Source: Hymenobacter monticola (GTDB lineage: Bacteria > Bacteroidota > Bacteroidia > Cytophagales > Hymenobacteraceae). Taken from it: DNA of 64,000 nucleotides. The notes under the pieces are model-generated. The model saw only the letters and a list, made by a program, of their open reading frames with translations. It was not told the origin of the DNA and did no database searches. Made by a program: the position numbers and the translations under genes. The DNA is taken from positions 992,001-1,056,000 of the forward strand of contig NZ_CP094534.1 of assembly GCF_022811645.1 (NCBI RefSeq), written 5' to 3'. This document shows positions 35,171 through 43,100 of the stretch, one piece after another (the first letter of the stretch is position 1; every line of letters begins with the position of its first letter).

Positions 35171-36735
35171 CTTAAATGAAAAGCGCCGGCCTACCGGCCG
35201 GTGCTTTTTTTAGTCTTCCTCCAGCCGAAGCTGCGTGGCCAGCCGTACGCCTTCAACCAGTTGGCGCAAACTCAGCAGCCCCCGCCACAGCGTTTGCCAG
35301 CCCGGCGGCCCGTCGCCGGCGCGCCCCAAGTGTCCACCCAGCCCGGCCAGGGCGTAATACACCTCCCGCACGGTGGTAAGCGGACGTTGGCACTGCCCCC
35401 GCAGCACGCGCAAATAGCTGACCGACAAGCCGGCCCGCTCGGCCGGCGCGTCTGGCTGCTGGCGGCTGTGCTCGCGCAGGGCCACCAGGGCCAGGGCTAC
35501 CACACTCAGCACGGCCACGGCCGCGAACAGGCGGGCCGCCGTTTGCAGTTGCAGCCGCTCGGCACCCAGCCCCGTTTTGAGGGCCTTGTGGAATTCCTCA
35601 ATCAGCCAGCGGCTGGCGTACTGCCGCCCCACGGCCTGGGCCTGTGCGAGGTCGGTCACGGGAAAATCAGTCAGCAGCAGCCATTCCAGCCCCGGGATGC
35701 CATCGGCCCGCACTTCCCACACGCGCACGACCGTCGCGGCCACCGGCGCACCCTTGCCCGTGGCGCCCCCCGGCCGCTGGGGGGCCCGCAGGGCCAGCGG
35801 CGGGCTCCAACTCAGGTGCAGGGTCACCTGCCGCGCCGGCTGGCCCGGCCGTCCGCGCAACGACAGGGCCAGCGTGCCCTGGCTGGGCTGGGCGCGGGCG
35901 CGCTCGAAGAGGCGGCCAGCTGGTTCCTTGGCGGGCCCCACCACCAGGCCCCGGTCCTGGGCAGCGCGCACCACGAACCCCAGCCCTTGCTGCTGGCACT
36001 GGTACAAATGCTCATAGACATCCGCGCCCCGGTCGGCCACCACCACCCAGCGGGTGTCGGGTGGGGGGCTGCCCACCGCCCGCAGGCTCTGCGTCCACAG
36101 GGCCGATTCGCGGGCCCGGGCCTGCCGCAGGCGGGCCTGGTTGTGGGGACCGGCTTTTTCGGCGTCAGGCGCGGGCTGGCGCACATGAAACTGCTGGTCC
36201 AGCAGGCCCAGCAGCGGCAAGGGGGGGCGCTGGGCCCGAGACGGGGCGGGTCCGTCGGCGGGCCAGGCGGCGGCTAGCAGCGAATGGAGCAGCACCCCCT
36301 GGTGGCGAACCGTGCCCGGCCCCACGGGCCCCAGGCCCGGGCGGCGAGTGGCCGCCTCGGGCCAGAGCAGTTCGGTGGTGTCTTCCAGCAGCAGGTAGGT
36401 GCCCGGGGCCTGGAGCTGATGGCTAACCACGTGGCGATGCGGCTGTTGAAAGGCGTCGGGCGTGGCCTGTGGGTGGTCGAGCAGGCGATAGGCGGCCTTG
36501 CTGGCCCCGGCTTGGCCCTGATTCAGGCGCGGGATGCTGGCCCCGGGCTGGCGACACCAGCCGGCCGCGAGTAGCACCAGCCGCCGGCTCCGGCGCGCGT
36601 CCCCCAACGGTGCGGCCCCAAAATGATGCTGCGCCCAGCTTAGCGGGTCGCAGAAATGCGTAGCAATCGACATGACCGAAAGCTACGCGCTGGCCAAAAA
36701 AAACGCCGGCCTACCGGCCGGCGCTTCTCAATAAG
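35171..36735. mobile_element. IS4-family insertion sequence
   Basis: A complete element of about 1.56 kb: transposase gene at 35210-36673 with imperfect terminal inverted repeats of about 30 bp. Both ends begin CTTA and contain AAGCGCCGGCC inside a hairpin followed by a T-run; left hairpin 35181-35204, right hairpin 36704-36723. No convincing target-site duplication was found, so the exact ends are approximate. The right end abuts the inverted repeat copy at 36733-36776. Confidence 0.85.
35210..36673 (-). CDS. IS4-family transposase
   Basis: 487 aa. The N-terminal ~65 residues resemble the Tn5-type transposase DNA-binding region (FGAAPLGDARRSRRLVLLAA). The DDE catalytic residues are visible: D98 (LLLEDTTELL), D214 (VVVADRGADVY) and E359, and the YREK signature fits Y352-x2-R355-x3-E359-x6-K366 in YASRWLIEEFHKALK. 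The length fits IS50/Tn5-like IS4 members. The frame is open and complete, so the element may be active. The stop codon lies within the T-run of the left-end hairpin. Confidence 0.93.
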   Translation of the reverse strand: MSIATHFCDPLSWAQHHFGAAPLGDARRSRRLVLLAAGWCRQPGASIPRLNQGQAGASKAAYRLLDHPQATPDAFQQPHRHVVSHQLQAPGTYLLLEDTTELLWPEAATRRPGLGPVGPGTVRHQGVLLHSLLAAAWPADGPAPSRAQRPPLPLLGLLDQQFHVRQPAPDAEKAGPHNQARLRQARARESALWTQSLRAVGSPPPDTRWVVVADRGADVYEHLYQCQQQGLGFVVRAAQDRGLVVGPAKEPAGRLFERARAQPSQGTLALSLRGRPGQPARQVTLHLSWSPPLALRAPQRPGGATGKGAPVAATVVRVWEVRADGIPGLEWLLLTDFPVTDLAQAQAVGRQYASRWLIEEFHKALKTGLGAERLQLQTAARLFAAVAVLSVVALALVALREHSRQQPDAPAERAGLSVSYLRVLRGQCQRPLTTVREVYYALAGLGGHLGRAGDGPPGWQTLWRGLLSLRQLVEGVRLATQLRLEED

Positions 36736-36776
36736 ATGTGGGTAAGGACAAGACATCGATGCAAGGGCCTTTTTCG
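36733..36776 (-). repeat. 42-bp inverted repeat copy 2 (pair with 32819-32860)
   Basis: Reads on the minus strand as ...CATCGATGTCTTGTCCTTAC then CCACATCTT, immediately followed by the IS right end. It lies 12 bp beyond the stop codon of the recombinase remnant. Identity to copy 1 is high over the 35-bp core and drops at the edges. Confidence 0.85.
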
Positions 36777-36787
36777 CTTATTTCGTT

Positions 36788-36900
36788 TTAGTTCGGCTCC
36801 GCTTTCAGGTAGCGGTTGACCGTGTCTATTGATATTTCCAGTTCCCGGGATTCTGGTCTTTGTCGCTGGTCGACACCCGGTCGTAAAGGGCTACTCGCAT
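36788..36900 (-). pseudogene. Serine recombinase (resolvase/invertase) remnant with internal deletion
   Basis: ATG at 36898-36900 codes MRVALYDRVSTSDKDQNP, the start of a serine recombinase including the catalytic Ser of the RVST motif. Right after this, in another frame, comes RELEISIDTVNRYLKAEPN and a stop (36788), which is the C-terminal DNA-binding helix-turn-helix end of the same family. About 150 residues between are missing and the two parts are out of frame, so it is an internally deleted relic. The usual Ala in YARVST is Asp here. It lies at the edge of the accessory region. Confidence 0.82.
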
Positions 36901-36970
36901 GGTTGAAGTCACCCCTCAATAAACGACGTTAAAAGTGGCTTGGCAACCCTGCGTATTATGGAGGTACGGG

Positions 36971-37009
36971 AGTTTACGAAACTCATCACTCTTGTGCGTT
37001 TCGTAAACT
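36971..37009. promoter_or_regulatory. Palindrome upstream of the recombinase remnant
   Basis: agtttacgaaac (36971-36982) and its exact reverse complement (36998-37009) have a 15-nt spacer. It lies 71 bp upstream of the remnant's ATG, where resolvase binding or recombination sites are often found. It could be a former res or crossover-accessory site, or an operator. Confidence 0.45.
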
Positions 37010-37155
37010 TTGATTCGTAGACAAGTTTTTTAAACTCCGTCAGTGCTGCAAGGGCCTATTGGCCGCCTTTTGCCGAACTGCTGGAGTAGTTTAGCAAACC
37101 GAGCGTATGTTTAGCACCCGAATTTTCCCGTTGTTTTAGAAGTGCTCAAAACCTC
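37010..37155. other. Intergenic, no gene seen
   Basis: The remainder of the 482-bp gap between the transposase start and the next coding region. No open frame or recognisable promoter was found. Confidence 0.35.
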
Positions 37156-37869
37156 ATGAACCAGGAAAAGCCGGAACAGAACGGATGGGTGTTGGGGGTG
37201 TGGCTCGGCTGCTTGCTGCTGGTGGGACTACTTTGGTTTACCCCCCTGGAGTTGGCCCCACGCCCGCTGGAAAACCTGCCTCGCTGGGGGCTCTGGCTGT
37301 TGGCGGTTCCGGCGTGTCGCCGCCTGCAGGCCCATTGGACGCGGCTGCGCCGGTTATGGGCGGCCCTGCCGTGGCTGTTGTGGGGGCCACTGGCCCTGGT
37401 GCTCACGCTTTATGTGCTCGGTTGGCTGTCGGACAACCGCCCGCAAGCGGGGTACTGGCTCGGGGTGAACGTGCTAGAGTGCGTGGCCGATGACCGGGTG
37501 TCGCGCACGACGCATGTGCTGTTTCGAAGGGGGCGCCAGGAAGTGGTCCACCAAGTGCTCGTGCCCTTCCACGCGACGGCTCCCCGCACCTTGCGGCTGT
37601 GGCGAACCGTGCAGGTAACGCACGTGGTACCGGGCGTGCGGTGGATTACGTGGTTGCCCGAACCGGCGAATCTGGACGCCTCCTGGCAGGCCGCGAACCT
37701 GGACGGGCGCGATGCGGAGGAGCAGTACTACATGGCGTATAAGCAACTCACTTTAAGCAACGACTCGGCCCTGCACCGGCGGCTACGTGCCGGGCAATGG
37801 AAACGATTGGCGGCGGTTAGGCAGCAAATGAGGGAGCAACGGAAAGCGCCACAGCTACGCGACAAATAG
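37156..37869 (+). CDS. Membrane protein of unknown function
   Basis: 237 aa. Two membrane helices: WVLGVWLGCLLLVGLLWF (about 11-28) and WLLWGPLALVLTLYVLGWL (about 74-92), with a third weaker segment at 44-55. The rest (about 100-237) is soluble, with a beta-rich stretch (HVLFRRGRQEVVHQVLVPFH, LRLWRTVQVTHVVPGVRWI) and a basic C-terminus. No family is recognised. It follows the recombinase remnant in the accessory region. Confidence 0.6.
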   Translation: MNQEKPEQNGWVLGVWLGCLLLVGLLWFTPLELAPRPLENLPRWGLWLLAVPACRRLQAHWTRLRRLWAALPWLLWGPLALVLTLYVLGWLSDNRPQAGYWLGVNVLECVADDRVSRTTHVLFRRGRQEVVHQVLVPFHATAPRTLRLWRTVQVTHVVPGVRWITWLPEPANLDASWQAANLDGRDAEEQYYMAYKQLTLSNDSALHRRLRAGQWKRLAAVRQQMREQRKAPQLRDK

Positions 37870-37940
37870 AGCCCACCACCCGGCGTTTAGGCAAACGGTC
37901 CGAGAGGAGTACGAGGATTGAGATTCGCTACTTTGCCAGC

Positions 37941-38255
37941 GTGATAGAACGAGAAAATCGCAAAACACTTCTTTACCTGCTATCGAGTACGGTTGTATTA
38001 GTCGGCTTCGTGCTCTGGCATTACCCACTGGGCCGGGCCACAGACCCAACGAATGGCGTGGTGTTGGAGGCAGCCAGTGATGTTCCTCGGCTGCGCATTG
38101 TCTGGGCTGTGGCGCGCACTTCCCTCCTGTTGCTAGCATTGCCGGTTTTGTATGCGACACTCAGAAAGCCATCGGCCTGCCGACTTTGGCTATTTTGGGC
38201 GTTGCTCGTTGCTGGCTGGCTGTTTGCAGGGGATTGGTACCCCAAGGTGGACTAA
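37941..38255 (+). CDS. Small membrane protein of unknown function
   Basis: 104 aa with a GTG start at 37941. Three hydrophobic segments: about 10-26 (LYLLSSTVVLVGFVLWH), 55-72 (VARTSLLLLALPVLYATL) and 80-98 (LWLFWALLVAGWLFAGDW). It follows the previous membrane gene after 71 bp. The sequence TACTTTGC lies just before the start, as for several other genes here, hinting at a very short leader. No family is recognised. Confidence 0.55.
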   Translation: MIERENRKTLLYLLSSTVVLVGFVLWHYPLGRATDPTNGVVLEAASDVPRLRIVWAVARTSLLLLALPVLYATLRKPSACRLWLFWALLVAGWLFAGDWYPKVD

Positions 38256-38295
38256 GTCGCGCCGGTGAGGATTTAGCAATTCAGGTCATCGTTCA

Positions 38296-38410
38296 AGGAA
38301 ACGGTAGTAGTTTGAAAGGGACAGTTGTTCAAATTACGCCCTGAAAAAGGCCCCGAAAACTGCGTTTCCGGGGCCTTTTGGCGGGTGTCAAAAAGTATTC
38401 AAAAAGCAAT
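38296..38410. repeat. Direct repeat copy A (about 115 bp) including a terminator
   Basis: Aligns with 39823-39936 in the same orientation at roughly three quarters identity over its length. It shares ACGGTAGT, TTCAAATTAC, the GGCCCCGAAAA hairpin and AAAAAGTATTCAAAAAG. Confidence 0.75.
38344..38378. terminator. Hairpin terminator
   Basis: A stem of about 16 bp with one mismatch (aaaaggccccgaaaac with gtttccggggcctttt) and a 3-nt loop. It lies between the small membrane protein gene and the convergent lipoprotein gene. Confidence 0.85.
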
Positions 38411-38449
38411 CTGATGTGGAACGCGGGGAGTCGCTCGGCGCTGGGCGGG

Positions 38450-38917
38450 CTATTCCGTGAACGTCTGGGCCGGCGTTTGGGCAATAACGGTGCTGGTGTT
38501 GCCGCTCACGCGCTGCAAGTAGTAGTAGCACGTGATGGGATGGGCCGGGGCCGGGTTGGTGCGGTCCCAGATGAGGCTAAGGGGGTACTGCAGCGTGAGG
38601 GTGCCTTTGCGGTTGGGCAGCGTCACGTTGTTGGAACCGACGGAAAAGGTGCTGTTGCTGGTGGTTGAGGCAAACAGAATGGCCACCCGGTAGCCATCCG
38701 ACGAGGTTTCCCCGTCGGCCAAGGAGTATTTCAGTTGCGCCGTGAGGGTGGACGTGCGCGAAACAATGGCGCCGGCCGCGGGCGTCAAGGATTCGAGCGT
38801 CAAACTTGTTACTTCGGGGGGGACGGGGGCCGGCTTGGCCGCTTCTTCTTTCTTGCCGCAGCTGAGCAGCAGACTGCACAAGAAGCCCATTGCCGATGAT
38901 TTAAGGGAAAACGCCAT
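38450..38917 (-). CDS. Lipoprotein of unknown function
   Basis: 155 aa from ATG 38917, which opens the signal peptide; an upstream ATG at 38986 adds 23 residues that spoil it. The lipobox is LLLSCGKKEEA. The mature part has a Pro-rich linker (AKPAPVPPEV) and one beta-rich domain (LTLESLTPAAGAIVSRTSTL, YRVAILFASTTSNSTFSVG). The first half resembles Ig-like lipoproteins of Bacteroidota, but no specific family is recognised. Confidence 0.65.
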   Translation of the reverse strand: MAFSLKSSAMGFLCSLLLSCGKKEEAAKPAPVPPEVTSLTLESLTPAAGAIVSRTSTLTAQLKYSLADGETSSDGYRVAILFASTTSNSTFSVGSNNVTLPNRKGTLTLQYPLSLIWDRTNPAPAHPITCYYYLQRVSGNTSTVIAQTPAQTFTE

Positions 38918-39030
38918 GAGGAGAATGGGAGGGTTCGTAGATGCCAAGATAAGCCCGCGGCGCCGAAGCGGCTCTGAATCGGCCACCAGTACCGCGCCAG
39001 TTCGGCGACCGCTTCGGCGAAAGGAGGGGT

Positions 39031-39624
39031 TTATTTACCCGGCACCGGCTTGACCACAATGGAGTCGAAGAACCGGCGGCGCTGCGCATTGCCGCTCGTG
39101 CCCGTGCTGTCCTGTTGGTCGCGGGGAGTGAAAGTGAAGCCGTACGAGGTCGTGCCCACGAGCAGGTGCCGCGCCACCGCAAGGACGGGTTTCCCGCTCC
39201 CCCGGCTCACGTGCCGGTACGCGAATTCCACGCCTTCCCCGCCCGCCGTCGGAAAAGGGGATTGGGCCAGCAGCGTGCCGTGCTCGTGCCGGAGCACCCC
39301 TTGGAGCATCCGCTGATAAAAGGCGGCGCGGGTGGCGGCCAACGCGGCCTGTTCGGCGGAAAAGCCGGTCGCCGACTGGACGACCTGATAAGTCCCGTAC
39401 GCGTCGGTGGTGAGGTACACGTGATTGTTCTTGACCTGTTCCGGCGACAGCGTTTTGGCCTGTTCCGGCGACAACGTTTTCGCCACTGCCAGTTCGGTCG
39501 GCTGGACGGGCAATTGCACGGAGACCCGCTCATCGAGGGCAAAGGTGACCCAGTCGGCCCGGGCAAACGCAGCCAAGGACAAGCCGCCAACCAGCAGCCA
39601 GAGGAGGAAGTGGGACTTTTTCAT
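39031..39624 (-). CDS. Secreted protein of unknown function
   Basis: 197 aa from ATG 39624, which starts the signal peptide MKKSHFLLWLLVGGLSL; the frame is open 78 codons further, but that part is in another repeat region. The mature sequence WVTFALDERVSVQLPVQPTEL is followed by a 7-residue tandem duplication (KTLSPEQA, KTLSPEQV) and a beta-rich core. A C-terminal RRFFDSIVVKPVPGK is a common ending among small secreted Bacteroidota proteins that resemble DUF1795/PsbP-like stress proteins. The function is unknown. Confidence 0.65.
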   Translation of the reverse strand: MKKSHFLLWLLVGGLSLAAFARADWVTFALDERVSVQLPVQPTELAVAKTLSPEQAKTLSPEQVKNNHVYLTTDAYGTYQVVQSATGFSAEQAALAATRAAFYQRMLQGVLRHEHGTLLAQSPFPTAGGEGVEFAYRHVSRGSGKPVLAVARHLLVGTTSYGFTFTPRDQQDSTGTSGNAQRRRFFDSIVVKPVPGK

Positions 39625-40150
39625 GCCACAAGGTAAGAAGCAGTACCCCACCGGGAAATGGGCCCTCCCCAGCGGTCGGTTTTCCCCGTCTGTCTCATCC
39701 CATTCCAGCCTGTCGAATACGTGAAAAGCCTGGTAACCAGACGCGAACGATTTACTGGTGTTGGAAGAGGACGGGTGATAGACGAGATGCGGGAGGAGCC
39801 AACAGCCAATGCTTAGGTTTACGAAAACGGTAGTTTTAGTGAAAGATAGCCTATTCAAATTACTCTCAAAAAGGCCCCGAAAAACTGCATTTTTGGGGCC
39901 TCCAGGTGGGTATCAAAAAGTATTCAAAAAGTAATGTTTTTAAATACTTTCTGCACCTTACTTAACTGCTGCGCTGCTTCCATAAGTCGGCATCAAGGGC
40001 GGCGAATGCCACTACTTTGCGTGGATGGCTGAAACTGCAGAAGCCCTGCCTGCGTCGCCAGATTCTCCTGCCCCGCCACCACGCCGGCCGCTGGGGTAAC
40101 CGCAGCGCCTGCCCCCCGAAGCAGTGGATGCCGGGCTCTCACCCCAATAA
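39625..40150. other. Intergenic region without a confident gene
   Basis: Holds direct repeat copy B with its terminator. Towards the right is a plus-strand mini-frame of 24 codons (40025-40099, MAETAEALPASPDS...) preceded by TACTTTGC; without homologues it is not called. A terminator for the next surface-protein gene closes the region. Confidence 0.4.
39823..39936. repeat. Direct repeat copy B (about 114 bp) including a terminator
   Basis: Partner of 38296-38410. The hairpin ggccccgaaaaactgcatttttggggcc at about 39867-39901 corresponds to the terminator of copy A. The pair brackets two minus-strand genes. Confidence 0.75.
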
Positions 40151-40184
40151 AAAAGCCCTGCCGGAATACCGGCAGGGCTTTTTT
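40149..40184. terminator. Hairpin terminator
   Basis: A perfect 12-bp stem (aagccctgccgg at 40153-40164, complement at 40169-40180) with loop aata and A/T-runs on both sides. It is 3' of the minus-strand surface-protein gene stopping at 40200. Confidence 0.9.
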
Positions 40185-40199
40185 CAACTCAGCGTCTCG

Positions 40200-43100
40200 C
40201 TATTCGAGTACGAGGCGGGTAACGGCTGTTTCGCCGTTTACCTGCACGCGCACCGAGTACACGCCGGTGGGCAGGCCCATGGCGTCAAACGGCACGCGGG
40301 TACCGCCGGCGGTCAGGCCCACGGTCTGGCGGCTGATGGTCTGGCCCAGCACGTTCACCAGCTCAACCTGGGCGGTGCGGGCAGCAGGCAGCGCCGGCAG
40401 GCTCACGGTGAAGGCCTGGCGGGCCGGGTTGGGGTACACGGCCAGCTCGCCGCCGCCCAGGGCGGTGCGGGCGGCCAGCACCGTGTTGAACGTCACGGTA
40501 ACGGGGCTGGAAGTGCCGCCGCCCGGGTAGTTGGCCACAATGGTCACGGTGTAGGCCGCGCCCGAAGTCAGGCCCGTCAGGGTCACCGGCGAGCCGGTCA
40601 CGGTCTGGGTCTGGGCCGTGCCGCCGGCACGGGTGTAAGTCACGGTGTAGTTGGTAGCACCAGCCGCGGCCGTAAAGGCAATGGTAGCGCCCGTACCCGT
40701 GATGTTCGAAACCGTGGCATTGGTCGGGGCCGGGGCCGTGGTGGTGAAGGTGGTGGTAGCTGCCGTCGAGGTCTGGCCGCCGCCGCAGTTGGTCACCACG
40801 CTCACCGAGTACTGCAGACCAGCTTGCAAGCCCGTCAGGGTCACCGGCGAGCCGGTAGCGGTCTGGGTCTGGGCCGTGCCGCCAGCGGCCGTGTAGGTAA
40901 CCGTGTAGCTGGTGCCGGCGCTGGCCCCCGTGAAGGAGAGCGTAGCCCCGGTGGCGGTGATGCTACCCGCGGTGAGGCCGGTCACGGCCGTGCAGGGAGT
41001 CAGGGTGGTGAAGGTGGTGCTGGTAGCAGCCGAGGTCTGGCCACCGCCGCAGTTGGTCACCACGCTCACGGTGTAGGCCGTGCCCGAAGTCAGGCCGGTG
41101 AGCACCACCGGCGAGCCGGTGGCCGTCTGCGTCTGGGCCGTGCCGCCGGCAGCCGTGTAGGTCACGGTGTAGCCCGTGGCACCAGCAGTCGGCGCCGTGA
41201 AGGTGAGCGTAGCACCGGTGGTGGTGATGCTGCCAGCCGTCAGAGCGGTCGGCGCCGAGCAGGGCGCGAGGGTGGTGAAGGTAATGCTGGCCGAGGGCGA
41301 AACCTGGCTGCCGCAGTTGGTTACCACGCTCACGGTGTAAGCCGTGCCCGGGGTCAGGTTGGCCAGCGTCACCGGCGAGCCAGTGGCGGTCTGGGTCTGG
41401 GCCGTGCCGCCAGCAGCCGTGTACGTCACGGTGTAGCTGGTGCCGGCGCTGGCGCCCGTGAAGGAGAGCGTGGCGCTGGTGGTGGTCACGTTGCTCGTAG
41501 CCAGGCTGGTCACGGCCGTGCAGGGCGTCAGGGTGGTGAAGGTAGCAGTGGTAGCCACCGAAGTCTGGGTAGCGCTGCAGTTCGTCACCACGCTCACGGT
41601 GTAAGCCGTGCCCGAAGTCAGGTTGGCCAGGGTCACCGGCGAGCCGGTAGCGGTCTGGGTCTGAGCCGTGCCGCCAGCAGCCGTGTACGTCACGGTGTAG
41701 CTGCTAACACCCGTGGCGGGTGTGAAGGTGAGCGTAGCGCCCGAAGTGGTGATGCTGCCGGCCGCCAGGGCGGTCGGGGCCACGCAGGGCGCGGTACCCG
41801 TGCCCGTCACGCAGATGGTGAAGGCACCTTGCGTATCATTCGAGCCGTAGCCAGCCACCGAGATGTAGTAAGTCGTGTTGGCCGTGAGGCCGGTCAGGCT
41901 CACCGGACCGGCTACCGTGTTGTTGGCCGAGCCGGCCGAGCAGTTCACCTGCGTGAAGGGGCCGGCGTTGCTGGCGGCCGAGAATACGCGCACCAAACCG
42001 GCCGGGACGCCGGTCACCGTCACCGTGGCGGCCGTCTGGCCGGGCAGCGTGGTGAAGGAGTACCACACGTCCTTGGGGCTGGCGGCGATGCCGCAGGTGC
42101 CGGGGTTGGCGTAGCCGTTCACCGTGGTGGTGGTGGCACCGGCGTTGGTGCCGTTGGTGGGCGTGCAGGTGCTGCTCACGGTCAGGGCAGTGGCACCGGT
42201 CGGGTTGTCGTTGGCCGGCGCGGGTACGGGGGCGCCCGAGGTGAACACCACGGTTACCGGTGCAGAAGTGCCGCCGTTCGAGCAGTTGGTCACAATGGTA
42301 ACCGTGTACGAGGTGTTTGGCGTCAGGCCCGTGAGGCTGATGGGGCTGCCCGACAAGGTGCCGGTCGCGGGGGGGGCAGTGCTGCCCGTTTCGTTCAGCG
42401 TCAGGGTGTAGTCGGTGGCGCCGGTGGCGGCCGTGAACGTCAGCGAGGCTGTAACCGCGGTGGCGGTTCCACCAGTATTGGTCACGGCGGCGTTGGTCAC
42501 GCCCGCGCAGGTGGCCGGAGCGCTGCCACCCGTCACGCAGATGGTGAACGTTCCCGCAGTGGTACCATAGGAGTACACGCGCACGTAGTAGGTTTGGCCC
42601 ACGACGAGGCCGCTGAGCGTGGCCGTTTCGGTGCCACCGGAAAGCGTAGCGTCGGCGCAGCCGATGTTGGTGCTAGAGGCGCAGCTGCCGCTGCGCACGT
42701 CCACCACGGCATCGAAAGTGGCGCTGCCCACCACCGTCACGGTGTGTGAGGTGGCCGTGGCCACGAACCGATACCACACGTCGTCGTCGGCGTTGCCGGT
42801 GAAATTGCCGCAGGCAATGGCCGCCAGCGTCTGCGTGGCCCCGATGGTGGTGCCGTTGGTGGGCGTGCAGGTAGCGCCCGTCGTCAGGGCGATGGCCCCG
42901 GCGCAGTCGTCGTTGGCCGGTGCCGAAACGGCAGCGCCCGAGGTAAAGGTCACCGTGACGGGGGTCGAAGTACCGCCGCCAAAGCAGTTGGTCACGATGG
43001 TCACCGTGTACGGCGTGTTCGGCGTCAGGCCCGTCAGGCTGATGGGGCTGCCCGACAAGGTGCCGGTGGCGGGGGTGCCCGTACCGCCGGTTTGGGCCAA

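Noticed and set aside
35171..35180. Target-site duplication at the IS ends
   Set aside because: No convincing direct repeat was found on the two flanks with any reasonable choice of ends.
40025..40099. 24-codon plus-strand mini-frame after TACTTTGC
   Set aside because: Too short to support without homologues. It may be a chance match to the frequent TACTTTGC-ATG pattern.
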